Part shown: positions 46,857 through 60,437 of the stretch, one piece after another | How the letters are laid out: each line of letters opens with the position of its first letter | Position numbering within the stretch: the first letter of the stretch is position 1 | Source of the DNA: Saccoglossus kowalevskii | Taxonomy: Eukaryota > Hemichordata > Enteropneusta > Harrimaniidae | Length of the DNA: 64,000 bases | Direction: 5' to 3' | Assembly: GCF_000003605.2 (NCBI RefSeq) | Contig: NW_003107089.1 | Coordinates: 750,257-814,256 of the forward strand | Notes under the pieces: generated by a model | What the model saw: only the letters and a program-made list of their open reading frames with translations | The model's database searches: none | Told to the model about the DNA's origin: nothing | Translations under genes and position numbers: made by a program

Positions 46857-49800
46857 GAATTTGCAATGTTGATGAAGTAAAGGCATCTCTACGTAATATC
46901 CCCCTCTTGTAAGATCGGCACTTCGACAATGAGCTATAAAAAAAGAAATGAAAATTAAAAATATAATCTTTCAATCAATTTTTCGCGGCAGACGTTCGGT
47001 CCGTGCCTTTCATATATTATGCAAGATCTCGCAGTAAACGAAAACTCACTAATTTGATTCAACAATGTTACCGGTTAGTATAGCTTGTAACAAATCCAGG
47101 TCTAGAAACAACTTGCCAGCGATCTTATGTGACTATTTTTACCTACGATATCTCAAGTATATTGTTATTACCGCGGGATTGTGTTAAAATGTTCAAGTAC
47201 CTTAGACACTTTCAGCTTATAAATTGAACTTGAACTCCATTGTATTGGCCTGGAGCTATATCGTTACCCGGGGGTGATGATACTTGACTGATTAATGTTC
47301 TATTCATAGCTATACCAAGTCATTCAATATCAATTTCGTATGAAAGTAGATTGCAATCCCAAATGTCCTACGGCGATTATATACCATCTTAAAAAAATGT
47401 TTACTGTATTGCTAATTGGTACTACTGAACATCGTTTAGACATTTTCGGTGGTTTATTCTTGTGATTGCAGCGCGCGTTATTTAAACATGAACTTGTCTC
47501 GTGATTGTTCCCTTTGACTACCTGTTTCAACTAAATTTACTTAAATTTACGTAATATCAGAATCAGTTCACATTTTTTATATTGTAGTAGTTTTATAAGC
47601 AAGCCTATTGGGCACATTTCATAAAAAATGATTCGGAAATCTAGTATTACTATCACGATATTATCTCATGTTATTGTCACACGAGATCTCGTTTTTTATC
47701 ATGAGATAACGCTTTATTGTCACGTGTTATAGTAAATTATTCTTGCTTTTAAACCGTCCCCAAACTGGTTGTCATATTTCACAAATTGAAAAAATTACGT
47801 TTATTTGCACAAATATGCAAAAATACAGTACAGATACAGTATGCATTATACAACCAGAACGTCATGTGCAGTTTTGGGACATGTTGTTTAAAATCAACAA
47901 AATCATGAACATACGATAAAACATGCAATTGAACAACTGAGCACCAATGCAAACTATTTCACGTTTTAGGGGTGGAGAAAATAGATCATTTGAGCAGAAA
48001 CTAGTCGCTTCACTAACTAGCATTAATAATTAGTTAATAAGTTCAGTGTTGAGAATTCTAAATTCAAGATGTTTGCTTCCATACCCGTCATATGCTTTTC
48101 ACAGGGGAGTAATTTCATACAGAGAAAATCTTGAAACGAAATTTGTACTTTCAAACTAATAATGGTTCAATTGTCGTTAAGGTTTTCATGAATCAAACGG
48201 AAATTATCACATCTTACTGTTGTTAGACATGCTATGATTGGTTTAGACACAGTCAACATGACATTGAATAAAAATGGATATTATATGGTATATTTCCCGT
48301 CAAGTGGGTATTATATGGTATATCACATGGGTGACGTCATTTAAACTACTGCGCAACGATACTGCGCATACCAAATTATCGTTCGCTGCATTGCTGCTGT
48401 CCTGGTCATTATTGCTTTCGGGAATGCTCTCAAAATTTTGAAGAAATTTTAGCCATCCGAAATAGACAGCGAACTAGCCAGAATGGATATTGAGTAAGAC
48501 ACTCCGTTTTGATAGTTAAGATATTTTTATATGAAGCAAATATGTTCGGCAAACCCGTCACTGACACGTCGGGCAGGCAACAAATAGTGATATTGCTCTC
48601 ACAAACAAGTGTTTATTTTTTACCCATTATTGATGACCGGACCCCAGTGTAATTATGCCAACATTCCCACACAATCATCCGAAAGACTATCGCGATTATC
48701 GTAAAAAAAATCAATGGAAATTGTTACATCTCCCTCGTGTGTATGATGAGAGAAACGAAGTTTATGGTCAATGCAGGGCAATTATCGCACAAATGCACTT
48801 TTCCGACAGACAGCACAGTTACGGAGAAATACGGTAATTTCCGTGTTTAATCGTATGTGACGGTATCGCATGGATTATTTGATCACTTTTCAAGATCACA
48901 TTCGTTGAGCAGTACTAAACATTGATCAATATACTCCATTAATGTTTGTATATTGGTGTTACTCTCATTGTATATAGATTGGACGTTTTCGACTAGGTAT
49001 CGGTGGCTAGGTATCGTATCGTCATTATTTAGGTATTTCACCGTCGCCTAATTAATAATATAATATAGCCAGACATGCTAAGAGTGTTATTTTATATTAG
49101 AACTAGGTTATTTTTGAACTATGATTGGTATAGCACCGAGTCATCAACTACGACACATATGGTGAGCAGATCGTGGAACGGCTTGTACAATAATTGATCT
49201 TTCCAAAAGGTCGCCGCCTCGGTTCGTTATTACACGTTTTATCTTTGTCATGGCTCATACAGTGGATCTAACTACCATTATGCTAATTTGCTGATCGCTG
49301 CTTGTAATGCGAGTTAAGACCTTTTTTTAAATTACACATAAGGAAACAGAATCGGGTTATTCGGCAGAGACTATGAATATGGACGTTAAGATCTTATTGA
49401 AAATGGCTTTAGATCTTCTCGCTCGTTCTAAGTAAATAAACACAACGACTAGCAGGCTCTTTTCATCTACTCGACGCGTAGTTAACATTTTAAGAATACC
49501 TCTCATTGCATAACCTTTTATACGAGAATATTGAATTTTACAAAAATAAAATATTCTCTGCTTCACGCAATGTGTTTTACACGTCAAAGACACGTTGAAG
49601 TAGAGAGCTTAAATTTGTGACCTTTTCAACTAATACGCTTTCCTTCTGTCATAGGTCATTAATCTCGGAGACTATCTCATAAAATCCGAGTTGCAGCCGT
49701 GCTGTAAGGGTAAACGATCGTTTCTTCTGTTCAGCAGCGGATTACGTCCTGAGTGATCGAATCCGATTCTACAAGAGAAAGGATCAGAGGGAATCATCTT

Positions 49801-52423
49801 TTGTCCTATGAGCTGGTATTGGATGTCTGCGTGACTAGTAAAGAAAACTACTCTCGTGTTCAAGGTGGGTACTTTATTATTATTAGAAGTTTCACTCGTG
49901 TTACCAACTCAAATCGCCCCATTATTCCGGCGTTGCAAATATATTTTGAAAACTAATTCATATTTTTAAAATGGGAAAACGGTGTTCTATTAAGCAATAT
50001 CTAGCTATATGATTTTCACATCGTTAGTGAAATTGTAAAGTGAAAAAGTCATCAAAACCCTTACGCTGTTATGGTTGTTCCCTATAGGATGACTCCATTG
50101 ATCGATATAAAACGGTAACATCGTGCCAGATTGGCGTTAGAAAATGCAACACAATCTCCAGTCACTATTCTAAAATGCAGCTGAGTAGATCCTGCCATAG
50201 GCTTTAATTCGATGGGTACCACCCATAATGAAGTCGGAAACAAATTCATTTACTTATGTAAAACACGCACTCCCTTATAATATGTTCACGTATATAAATT
50301 TTGTTTATAAAATTAGAAATGCGTTTTACTTCATTTGAAGCTCAGATATTCAAACTTCAAGACAAGAGTGTTAATTATTAAATTAAGTGCTAATTGGTGT
50401 AATTTTCAGGTAATGGATCATATGGCAGACACTCGCCAAATTAAATCACCCGTTAGTTCTTTATAACTGTCGCAGTGCTTTAACGACGTGATTTTACTGG
50501 CCGCTCAGTAAATTCTGCCAAAGCACTGACTATTAAATCATGACTGAAACTCAACGTATCACGAGCTTATAGAAATGATAGTGAAAAAATACCAGAAATA
50601 CATAGTTAATGTGTTTATTTCTTTATTGAAAATATATATATAGTCAGTAAAATGTATATAGTCGGTATGTATCATGTACGCCACGGTTCGACAGTTGCAA
50701 TATCAAACTATAGGGATAAAGCTAACAAGTTTCGCAATTGTAGACGCATCATAACGACCACATAATCCTGAGTGTTAAACTCTTCGCGAACACCGCAACA
50801 CATGAATGTATCTATGCGTGTGACAAAGTGCAGGTACCCCCAACAGCGCAAACAAATCCCCGTCCTTCCGAATAAGCCACAACAGAATGAACATTCATGG
50901 AATCTATGGAATGTTTCCGCTGTATTGTGCACTTCATTACGTACCGCAGTTGTAACTATAGTGGGATTTCACTCGTTAAAACTTCATCCTATTGCCGAGT
51001 GTGTAATCATTCATCTAACAGCTGGTTTACTTCCATTCTACAAGCATACATCATTTCGCTGTATAACTGTAATGATATCGTGTTTGCATTGAGAATATAG
51101 TTTTCCCTCAATGACATAATACTACGTATATTATCTGCATTTTTTTCGGATTGTCGACGTCAATCAATTTTGTCCTTTAACCTTTGGTGAGCATTGCTAT
51201 ATTTTATTAATGGCTCTTTGTGCAAGTAACTGAGTTTGCCTTAATTTGACCGTTTATCTACTTGCCCTATTGGTTTGAGTTATAATGGATATCCAAATGC
51301 TATTTATTCAGTTCAAGGTACGTGTTAAACGATCAATATTCATAATATTAAGCCACCATGAGCATAATCCGTGATGATCAGCTGTCTCTGTATGTGTGTT
51401 TGATGATTTTGGACATCTTATGTCGACCATCTACTAACATCATCTTTTGAACTCGACCGTAGAATACAGATATATGACGCAGATACATAACGAGATTATA
51501 TCTACATTGTCGTATCCTGTGCATAGAAATAAATGAGAATGTTTTCTCCATAACAAATAGGGTAATATATTCCAAACGGAGTAACTGAACACGTATGTTT
51601 CATGCATATTTGTGTTTTATCAAGTAAAAGCACAATTGTCAAACTAACGTGGGAAAATGAAAGGGATAACTTTCTTTAGATTATGTAACATAAAACCGAT
51701 TAAACTGTAAATATAGGAGCATTGTATAACCGAAATTGAAGACTGACTTATTCCCTCTTCTGTCTAGCATTTAAAAGCTGCAGAAAAGTTAGTTAACATT
51801 CTAACAGTGCATATTGAATTACCTAACAATCCGTCTCGAAGCATTCGCCCACGGAGGAACACGTCGAGCTAACGACCTCTAAATAATTAACTGACTTTCG
51901 AAGCATTATCCTTTCCGGAAGGCTTAGACTATGTTTTTATTATCTTTACTCTGACGAGGCCTACGCTTGTTATAGTGGGTTTTCATACAATGTCAGTATG
52001 GAAACAAATTTAATTTCACTCATCAGTACTCCCACCAGTGTGCTAAGCAAAACAAACAACAGGTGTAACGTTGTTTACAGATCTGTGTAACTGCCATGCG
52101 CAGGCGCAGAACTTGACGATAACTGGTCATGAGTGCAATTATCCCAATTCTTGATATTTGAAAACCTTTTTCTGGCTAATAGTTTTGAGCATTATTCAGG
52201 GGATTGAAACTACTGATCAACAACTCCAATCCAATCGAATTATATATTATTACATATAAAAATATATGTTACCAACCTGCTGTTGTAGAAATAACGTCAT
52301 ATCCAGTTACTACCCCCAGATCATCCAAGTCCAGGAACAAAATAATACGAACGATAAAGTGATCCACAGGAACCAAGCAACCCTGGAATAGCTACCTACA
52401 CGGCAATAGGTAATCAAAGCATA
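46857..52423. other. Spacer, no gene recognised
   Basis: A/T-rich. Notable small items are an imperfect inverted repeat around CGAGATCTCG at about 47650-47720, a 20-bp direct repeat (G(A/G)TATTATATGGTATAT) at 48273 and 48307 followed by TGACGTCA at 48332-48339, and an acceptor/donor pair near 49734 and 49866 (TTTCTTCTGTTCAG ... CAAG|GTGGGT). That pair encloses about 130 bp with stops in all frames, so it could only be an untranslated or non-coding exon. Confidence 0.5.
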
Positions 52424-52514
52424 ATGGTCGTTTTATATATGGATATTATATTATCTTTTCTTCGCAATTCACGAGCAATTCCACGAGTTTCGAATAGGAG
52501 ACACTGCCCATATT
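52424..52514 (+). CDS. Weak candidate start exon
   Basis: An ATG with A at -3 and G at +4 begins MVVLYMDIILSFL, a hydrophobic signal-like start. It is followed by a basic stretch (RNSRAIPRVSNRRHCPY) up to a good donor, ATATT|GTGAGT. The frame stays open 32 codons past the donor, so splicing is not required. Family unknown. Confidence 0.14.
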
Positions 52515-53691
52515 GTGAGTATGATAGGTGGTTCAAAGTCACGCGACTAAGAGGCCATGTTGTCTCTGGTGACTGTACATTTATTATAGATAGAAGAGAG
52601 GTGGGACATTGCTAACTAGATAACCAAATCAACTAAAGGTAGTTGAATCTGATTTGTCACATTTGACATAGTCAAGCAAAATCCTATGATATAAACTCGA
52701 TATTTATTTATGTGTGTATAAATCAGACAAAGCAGCTGCAGCTGTGTGGTATTTATGTATCGCTTGTTTTTGCATATATCGGGATATAATCTGACAATGT
52801 GTGTATTGTCGATTTCACGTATCTCGTGAATCTTATTTGGTTATTACTTTTTTTAAAATTATTCCAAATCGACTATAAATATGTAAATCGTCTGATCACC
52901 GTCATATTAGATTGGAATGTCGACACAATCATATTCGACAAGATTCATCAGATACAAAAACAAAACTCAGACACTGCAGGAATTGTTACTGACAGGCACA
53001 TGTATTAGGGCATAGTAGTTACACAAATGTCGATACTGGTTCACATTAAATTAGTTTTCAGGAATGTAGTCGGTAGACAAGATGTGTTCAGGCAGTCACT
53101 GAGTTTGAATGGTTACCACAATAATTGTAACTCATACTGTGATTAGTTCAGTGGTGTAAGCATAATGCATTTCCTGGCTGATTGGTAAAAAAGCAGTTTG
53201 ATACCAGTTCATTCACATGTTTTTTTCATACGCAAAGAGGTTGGCATAGAACAGTATCGAACTCATTGGATTGACGCTGAGTGTTTCCGTATGCCCGCTG
53301 TAGTGACAATAAATTCTTTACGAGTAAAACCCCATGTTATGCTACTGCTGAAAGAATACATGTTCGGGAAACACTTGAGTTGGCATGTGACCTGTCATTT
53401 GAGGCAATACTAGAGAGAACATTAACTCGCATCTGGCTGAATGTGTGTATTCATTTCGCAATATGATTGGCAATGCTACGTTTAGGTTCAGTCACATTCT
53501 GGAACTCGGGTGACGACAAATTAAATGCATAAAATGTGTATTTTTTGTTTTGTTTTCATAGTATATAATATCCTTGGCGTATCATTTTGACTCCGTTTTT
53601 GTTTGACCGACTTCAATAGCTAGGAATAGTTTATATTACGGGAGAATAAGTAAGTAGTGAATCACCCCCCCCCCCTTCCCCTCCTCTTCAG
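52515..53691. other. Spacer, no gene recognised
   Basis: Two overlapping plus-strand frames at 53198-53466 both look protein-like, which argues that composition alone is not informative here. Confidence 0.5.
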
Positions 53692-53754
53692 CCCGCAAAA
53701 ATGCATGACAAACAGCACGATAGATCTTATTCTCACATGGACTCCGAGATCTCG
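53692..53754 (+). CDS. Candidate 63-nt phase-0 exon
   Basis: A long pyrimidine tract (11 C then TTCCCCTCCTCTTCAG, ending at 53691) precedes 21 open codons reading PAKMHDKQHDRSYSHMDSEI plus S. A donor, CTCG|GTGAGG, follows. Length is a multiple of three and both ends are in phase 0, so the exon could be included or skipped without changing frame. The peptide is very polar and would suit a flexible cytoplasmic or linker insert. An opposite-strand ATG with a strong start context (GTCGCCATGG, 53810-53808) lies beside it and is an alternative reading of the same G+C-rich patch. Confidence 0.27.
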
Positions 53755-56700
53755 GTGAGGGCGAGAGAGTCACGCGACTTGTATTCGCCCCTCCAAATAG
53801 TGTTGCCATGGCGACCACTGTTTCCGTGACCTATGTAAACATGGTATTGGCAAACTGGACACAGTGACGGTACAAATAGAATATTGTATTGTATTTATGT
53901 ACTTAATACATATTGTATTTATGTTCCTGTTTTAACCTGTATTAATAGATAATACACATTATTACGTGTTTTGATTTATTCACTCATTGTCGGTTACTAC
54001 ACTAACGTTATTTCCTACATTTCCAAGTATTTATCCCAATATAATTTAAATAAATCGTGTATTTACGTAAATACAGTTCAATAGCTACTTTTCTGTGTAA
54101 ACTGCTTAGCTTTTAGAGTAAAGTACATTTCACACGCGCTTGAAATGGATTTGAAGTGTTAAAACCATGTGGTATGGTGACAAGTGATAAATGTACTGAG
54201 GGAAAAGTCGTACCGCTAATAAATCTTCGTTCGTGAAAGATCGCATCTTAATCGGAAACATGACGGCATAAAATATTAAGAAAATATTGGAGTAAGAAGA
54301 GAGGTTTAAAAAGGCCAAACAGATGGCCAGGTTTTGCTGACTCTAATAAAAAATACAACAACGTTCAGATGCATAACAAAGGTCGCGTGGATTTATTTAT
54401 TAGAGGAATGATATGTGATAAGCCTGCACATGTTTCTCGCTCATATTACTTGAGGTTGATCAACAGGGAATGGATTGGTCCCAAACTTGCAATTATCCTA
54501 GATTCAGAAAGACATACGTATACGCTTCTGGTCTGGTGATATCATTTATTAACATGACGCTCCAAAGACTATTCTTTGTGAACTTTGCGCTAACGTAGTC
54601 TTCGGAAAGACTTTGATATTGCACTGTTTGGATCTTATATCATACGTCGAATGATTGAAAGGTCACAATCCGTTTAGTGAAATTGTAAAACATGGAAAGA
54701 CGATTCTCGTCTTTGCGCAGAACTTCGATAACCGTGATATAACCAGGGCAAGTGACAGATCCCTAAGTAAGAGTGTGAAGCAATAATAAAAACTTTTCAC
54801 ACACAGTGATAGGCTCCAGTTTGTCAGCCTCACTTTTATGATTTATCTAACCTGGCCTAAGGGGTACATTTTTTAAATAAAATGTGTGACGTGTTGATAT
54901 ATTGTCAGCGTAATGGGAATATCATTCGATAGTAGTAACTTGTATATAATGTATATTGGGTGAAGACTTTGATTGTTTTTCGCATGGAGTGTCTGTATGG
55001 TCTGTGTGATTTCCAATAAATGTTGCGAAGGATGCGAATACGTGAAAACTGGGGATTAACTGTAGTTAATTGTTTTGTTAGTGTCTTGTATCAATGTGTG
55101 ACATTGGAACACGCAATACAAGGGACATAATCATGATTGTTGTCATGGATATGATACTACAATGTATTGAATTCAATAAGATTAGACCACGACGTTATCA
55201 GATATGAGTGCCGATAAAACGTCTAATTAGTAGTAATTGCAATAAATGTCTTTAAGCAACTGTTCAAAACAGGTGAATAATGCATTGAAGTATACAGTAA
55301 TTAGTACTATAATCTCTCATGATTTATAAAGGTGTGCATGCATCAATCAAATGCAATTTTATTTTTTTTTAAATCATCTCATTCCTTGAATGGAAACTGA
55401 TTATTGAATGATGTGTCTGTTTCGAATAATAAACATTCAAACAATATCAACATTTTACCGTTTTTCATTCTTACATTCATAGATTAGAGCATTGTAATGA
55501 TTGTTTGCAGAACTGTCTAGTTGCCTCAGGTGGATCTAAAATTATGCAGCCAAATTGCCAATTTGAGTATATAATATATTCTGTCACTTCTAAACTACGA
55601 TATCTCCTTTCCCACGCATTGGACAATTATTGGGAAATTTAATATCTTATATATTACAACATATAGCCATATTTATATGCAATTTACTTGCACGGTAAGC
55701 AGACGCACACCTAACTAGGCCATTTAACCGTTCCCTGAAAAAAATCTAATGTGAAATCCTTTGACATTCAAAACACATTTTCAAGGTTGGGTGCCCGACT
55801 TACCTGAGTGGCTCTACTGGGAACTTGTTTGATTGATGTCGGGTTAGCTAGTAGTTCAACACATCGCATGTGTCGTGTATTTGAATGTTAAATCCCCGAA
55901 AATGTATAACAATTAAGGAATTTACCTCACCAAAGTATGTGCAAACTATGTACCGGTAGTACATTAAAAGATCAATTTGGCCGCCACCGCGCAGCGGAGG
56001 TCGACGTGGCAGCGTTCTGTTTAAGTGCACACGCTTGCATATTCTCTTAATAGTTAAACGATTGATGTATGACGCAAAGGTATATGCGAAGTGGTAAACC
56101 ATAGGGGAAGTGTTGGAAGTGTTCTCTTCCAAATGAGGTATGACCCAGATAGCTCTGTAGATGCCACACAATTATAACGCGCTGTTACGCATGGAAGGTA
56201 GCACATTCGTGCGAGCATTTCTTTTTTTTTCAATAAAATAGTTACGACATCATAATTGAATCATTTTTATTGCTAATCAAAAATGTCCCGATGTGACGAA
56301 CATAAGGGAGTTCAAAACGTCCTGAGAATGAATTCATTATACTCTCAAAGGGACACGAATTTGAGACTAAAAGCACTCTTATTTCATTGCCGATGCGTTA
56401 AGTGAGAACAATTGCGTAAGCGGAAAAGGGGTTCGCCACCTCATTATAATCTGATGCTTGTACTTCAGTAAATGACGGCTGTCCCACGTTTTCACACACA
56501 GGGATTTCGTGACGTTACATGACTTAACGTCGAATTGAATTGACAGGCTACAATAACCTCAAAGTCGCACGCTCACGATGAATGCATACATAAAGCAGAA
56601 GTTCGATGCAGCGTAATCACAATGAATTTGCTTTCTTGATTATGCACAGTTTTCGCCTCCGATACTTTCCTCGGGGTTATCTAAGTTTACAGTAATTGAG

Positions 56701-58329
56701 GGGCGGGCAATGCCCCCCTCATGCACCAGATGCGCCGTTCCAACGTTTAGAAGTTGTGGTAGGTTTGGCATAGCATGTTCAACTTGTAATGATTGATGTC
56801 AACAGTCGGAGACAACTAATTAAGCTTGGCGGTATGCCATGAGTTTGACCTTTATAAACGTATTTGCTAAACCACGTAAGTTAAAACAATCAGTTCCGAT
56901 ATTAGGTCATTGATATGTTCACATTAGTGGCACGGTCGCGTTATAAGTATGTGTCCATTCTGTAAAGTTAAATCATTGGTGAACGAACATCGACTATACT
57001 AGTAGGGGGTGGCGAAATTGGCAGTGAGACTTTCTCGGTAGAGGTTTAATGGAGCCGCAGTCAGATCAGTTAGTCAACGTCATCAACGATTTACACTGGC
57101 TTGAAATACATTTCTGCGTTACTGTGCGATGATTTAATCGTGATATGGTGTTTTCAATATGTATGAATCGTTTGAAATAACAAGAGTCCGAGTTATGTTT
57201 TTTTTTGTTATCTCAGTAACCTGGTCCTTACCTTCCTCTACGAAATCAAACAACAGTTATTTAAAAAAAGGAAGAGACATGTATTGTTTTATTGTTATGT
57301 AAATTCACATATTAATATCAGTATCATATGAATGGTACAGACAAAGGTCGAACCAAGTCGGCGAATATGTCATGATATATAAAATAAATGTCACCCTTTC
57401 ATTGTCTCCCTCACAATCATATCACCACCGCTATTTCAGTTTTTGCTCTTCCCTGGTACAGTACCTAACAAAAAGATCGGAATGTTCATGATTGGCCGCG
57501 CTAACTTGAATCGTTCTGTTCAATACATTCTAGACATACATCGAGCGAGAACGCCATCGACGGCGAGACGAGGATAGAATGGATATTCTATGTATGATAT
57601 GATCAGAGGAGGCTATTACTAAATACCAATGTAAATTGCATAATGCGCGTGTAATTTAAAACTGAAACACGCACGAGAATACTAATTAACTCAGAAGATA
57701 ACCATTTTCGTCAGATGCCCTTCTACCGACCACTGGGATCCCCTTTTAATCGGGAAGGAACAAGGAAAGTAACATAATAAAATCAAGGAACAAGAGATAA
57801 CGGCATAATCTTGTATCAATGTAATTAGCTTGTACGACCGTGCTGTTGGACAACCATACACGCCATATCCACCAGGGACACGGGTTAATTTGGTTATTAC
57901 TAAACACGACTCTTCACTAAATAGGTTTTCCACGGTTTCATTCGATGTACACATTACTTTGGGAGTATAGCTTTTAGGGGTAGACGATGTTATGTGAAAA
58001 GACGTTCTTTGTAATGTTGAAATAACATACTATTCGGCTGATGATTGCGTGTTCGATACGATCTATGGACGTCTCTTCTTGTCGTTTAGAGTATCATATT
58101 TCCTGGAGTTACCTTGAAATGGCAACTTAATTAGCTTGCGTACATCAAAGAGTCGCGAATATTGAGATACGTACGCTCAGGAAACGGGAGAATCGGCCCA
58201 CCCCCTCGTATTCATGGGTGCCCATGTCGACCTCGTGATTTTTAATCACGAACTCCGTTTCATAAATTCTGCTAATGCATCCAAATAACGATGCTCGCTT
58301 ACCCGATGCAGACAAATATTAGTCAAATG
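53755..58329. other. Spacer, no gene recognised
   Basis: Mostly A/T-rich, with G+C-richer patches near 55980-56040 and 56700-56720 that hold no supported gene. Frames at 55848-56171 (-) and 57691-57954 (-) are within chance expectation. Confidence 0.5.
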
Positions 58330-59745
58330 AGTTGCAATGTGACCTGGTTAACCGAACTCTTTCAAGACAATCGGGCACTTCGTTTAATTTGTCACAATGT
58401 GACCTGGTTACCCAATCTAGATCAGGGTAGCTTGATATTTTTTTTTTTGCAATGTGACCTAGAAAACCAAACGGTTCCAAGAGAGTCTGGCAATTTCATT
58501 TTACAATGTGACCTGGTTAACCAAAGTCAATTAGAATAGCTAGACATGTTTTGCTACAATGTTATCTGGTTAACCAATCTTGATAAGGGTAGCTAGACAC
58601 TTACTTTGTTGCAATATGACATGGTCAACCAAACACTTTCAAGTTAGTTAACCAGTCACTTACTTTGTTGTAATATTACATGGTCAACCAAACACATTCA
58701 AGTTAGTTAACCAGTCACTTACTTTGTTGTAATATTACATGGTCAACCAAACACATTCAAGTTAGTTAACCAGTCACTTACTTTGTTGTAATATTACATG
58801 GTCAATCAAACACATTCAAGTTAGTNNNNNNNNNNNNNNNNNNNNNNNNNNNNNNNNNNNNNNNNNNNNNNNNNNNNNNNNNNNNNNNNNNNNNNNNNNN
58901 NNNNNNNNNNNNNNNNNNNNNNNNNNNNNNNNNNNNNNNNNNNNNNNNNNNNNNNNNNNNNNNNNNNNNNNNNNNNNNNNNNNNNNNNNNNNNNNNNNNN
59001 NNNNNNNNNNNNNNNNNNNNNNNNNNNNNNNNNNNNNNNNNNNNNNNNNNNNNNNNNNNNNNNNNNNNNNNNNNNNNNNNNNNNNNNNNNNNNNNNNNNN
59101 NNNNNNNNNNNNNNNNNNNNNNNNNNNNNNNNNNNNNNNNNNNNNNNNNNNNNNNNNNNNNNNNNNNNNNNNNNNNNNNNNNNNNNNNNNNNNNNNNNNN
59201 NNNNNNNNNNNNNNNNNNNNNNNNNNNNNNNNNNNNNNNNNNNNNNNNNNNNNNNNNNNNNNNNNNNNNNNNNNNNNNNNNNNNNNNNNNNNNNNNNNNN
59301 NNNNNNNNNNNNNNNNNNNNNNNNNNNNNNNNNNNNNNNNNNNNNNNNNNNNNNNNNNNNNNNNNNNNNNNNNNNNNNNNNNNNNNNNNNNNNNNNNNNT
59401 CAAGTTTGTTAACCAGACACCTACTTTGTTGTAATATGACATGGCCTACCAAGCACATTCAAGTTTGTTAACCAGACACTTATTTTGTTGTAATATGACA
59501 TGGTCAACCAAACACATTCAAGTTAGTTAACCAGACACTTACTTTGTTGTAATATAATATGGTCAACCAAACACATTCAAGTTAGTTAACCAGACACTTA
59601 CTTTGTTGTAATATGATATGGCCTCCCAAACACATTCAAGTTAGTTAACCAGACACTTTCTTTGTTGTAATATGACATGGTCAACCAAACACATTCAAGT
59701 TAACCAGACACTTTCTTGTTTGTCATGAGTCATGGCTAACCAGTT
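58330..59745. repeat. 59-bp minisatellite with degenerate left flank
   Basis: From about 58560 the word ATGGTCAACCAAACACATTC recurs every 59 bp exactly (58621, 58680, 58739, 58798; then 59441, 59500, 59559, 59618, 59677). Left of this are five or six strongly diverged units of 50-60 bp that keep CAATGTGACCTGGTTAACC. Left-side core units carry ATTACATGG and CCAGTCAC; right-side units carry ATGACATGG and CCAGACAC. A 574-N gap separates the two variants. The unit length is not a multiple of three, so no repeat protein is implied. Confidence 0.95.
58826..59399. other. Assembly gap inside the minisatellite
   Basis: A run of 574 N. The distance from the last left unit to the first right unit is 643 bp, close to 11 units (649), so the gap probably holds about ten more copies if its size is real. 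Confidence 0.99.
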
Positions 59746-59950
59746 AACCGAATACTAATAATCTCATTCTTGTTCATAAGGCTATACTGATTTAATTTTA
59801 TAGATGACATCCTCTGGAGACCCTAAAACTAATGCGAGAGGGCAAAAAAAATCCTGCCAAAAAAAAAATGCTGCTAAAACCACAGGACTACGGAGCTGGT
59901 ATTACGAATAGAACCACAGAACACAGTGTATCAAAAAAAACCAAGAAGTC

Positions 59951-59956
59951 TTTATT
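59951..59956 (-). promoter_or_regulatory. Possible polyadenylation signal, minus strand
   Basis: AATAAA on the minus strand, followed by a G/T-rich stretch (CTTGGTTTTTTTTG). It lies about 350 bp downstream of the frame ending at 60300 and would give that transcript a 3' end just before the minisatellite. Confidence 0.3.
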
Positions 59957-60299
59957 TGTAGGAGGCACATGTTGATGTACACATCTCATACTGTATTACT
60001 GTCACAGGTATAACCATTTCAGACATCTCTAGTACATGTAGTCATGATGAAGTACCTTCAGTCAGAAACACTGCATTCATGGTACAGCATGAACATCATT
60101 TTCAGTACAAGTCAAGGCGGAATGTACATATCACTACTTTATGACAATAACTAACAGAACATTACAATGATACAGAAATGTCCTTGCTTGCTCCTCTCTA
60201 CACAGCTGGACTTTTAGGTCTCCATACACCTCCACTCCTCTCCCATTTCTCTCATCGTTGCAGAAGAAACGTGGGACAGCCACTCTGGAAAATATGTCC

Positions 60300-60437
60300 T
60301 TAAAGTTGTCTGGGCAAAACTCGCTTGCCGCTACCAATCTCTCGTATAGCCAAGTCAATTGCGTACCAGTCTACAACAATCCCTCCGTTTTTCCTCTGAA
60401 CTGTTATGCTCACGTATTTTGGTGGCGTGGTCACCAT
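60300..60437 (-). CDS. Candidate small coding frame, minus strand
   Basis: An ATG with A at -3 and G at +4 starts MVTTPPKYVSITVQRKNGGI and continues VVDWYAIDLAIREIGSG to TAA, 45 residues. A donor (AATAC|GTGAGC) sits eight codons in, and an acceptor (GTTTTGCCCAG, ending near 60311) precedes two more open phases. One reads NFKDIFSRVAVPRFFCNDER to a stop at 60134; the other is about 31 codons. A two-exon gene and a single short frame are both possible, and the sequence alone does not choose. The region (60130-60650) is richer in G+C and CpG than its surroundings. Family not recognised. Confidence 0.27.
   Translation of the reverse strand: MVTTPPKYVSITVQRKNGGIVVDWYAIDLAIREIGSGKRVLPRQL

Noticed and set aside
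49735-49866. Strong acceptor and donor about 130 bp apart
   Set aside because: All three frames contain stops, so it cannot be an internal coding exon. An untranslated exon remains possible but unsupported.
58802-59458. Two frames of more than 200 codons on the minus strand
   Set aside because: They consist almost entirely of gap N inside the minisatellite.
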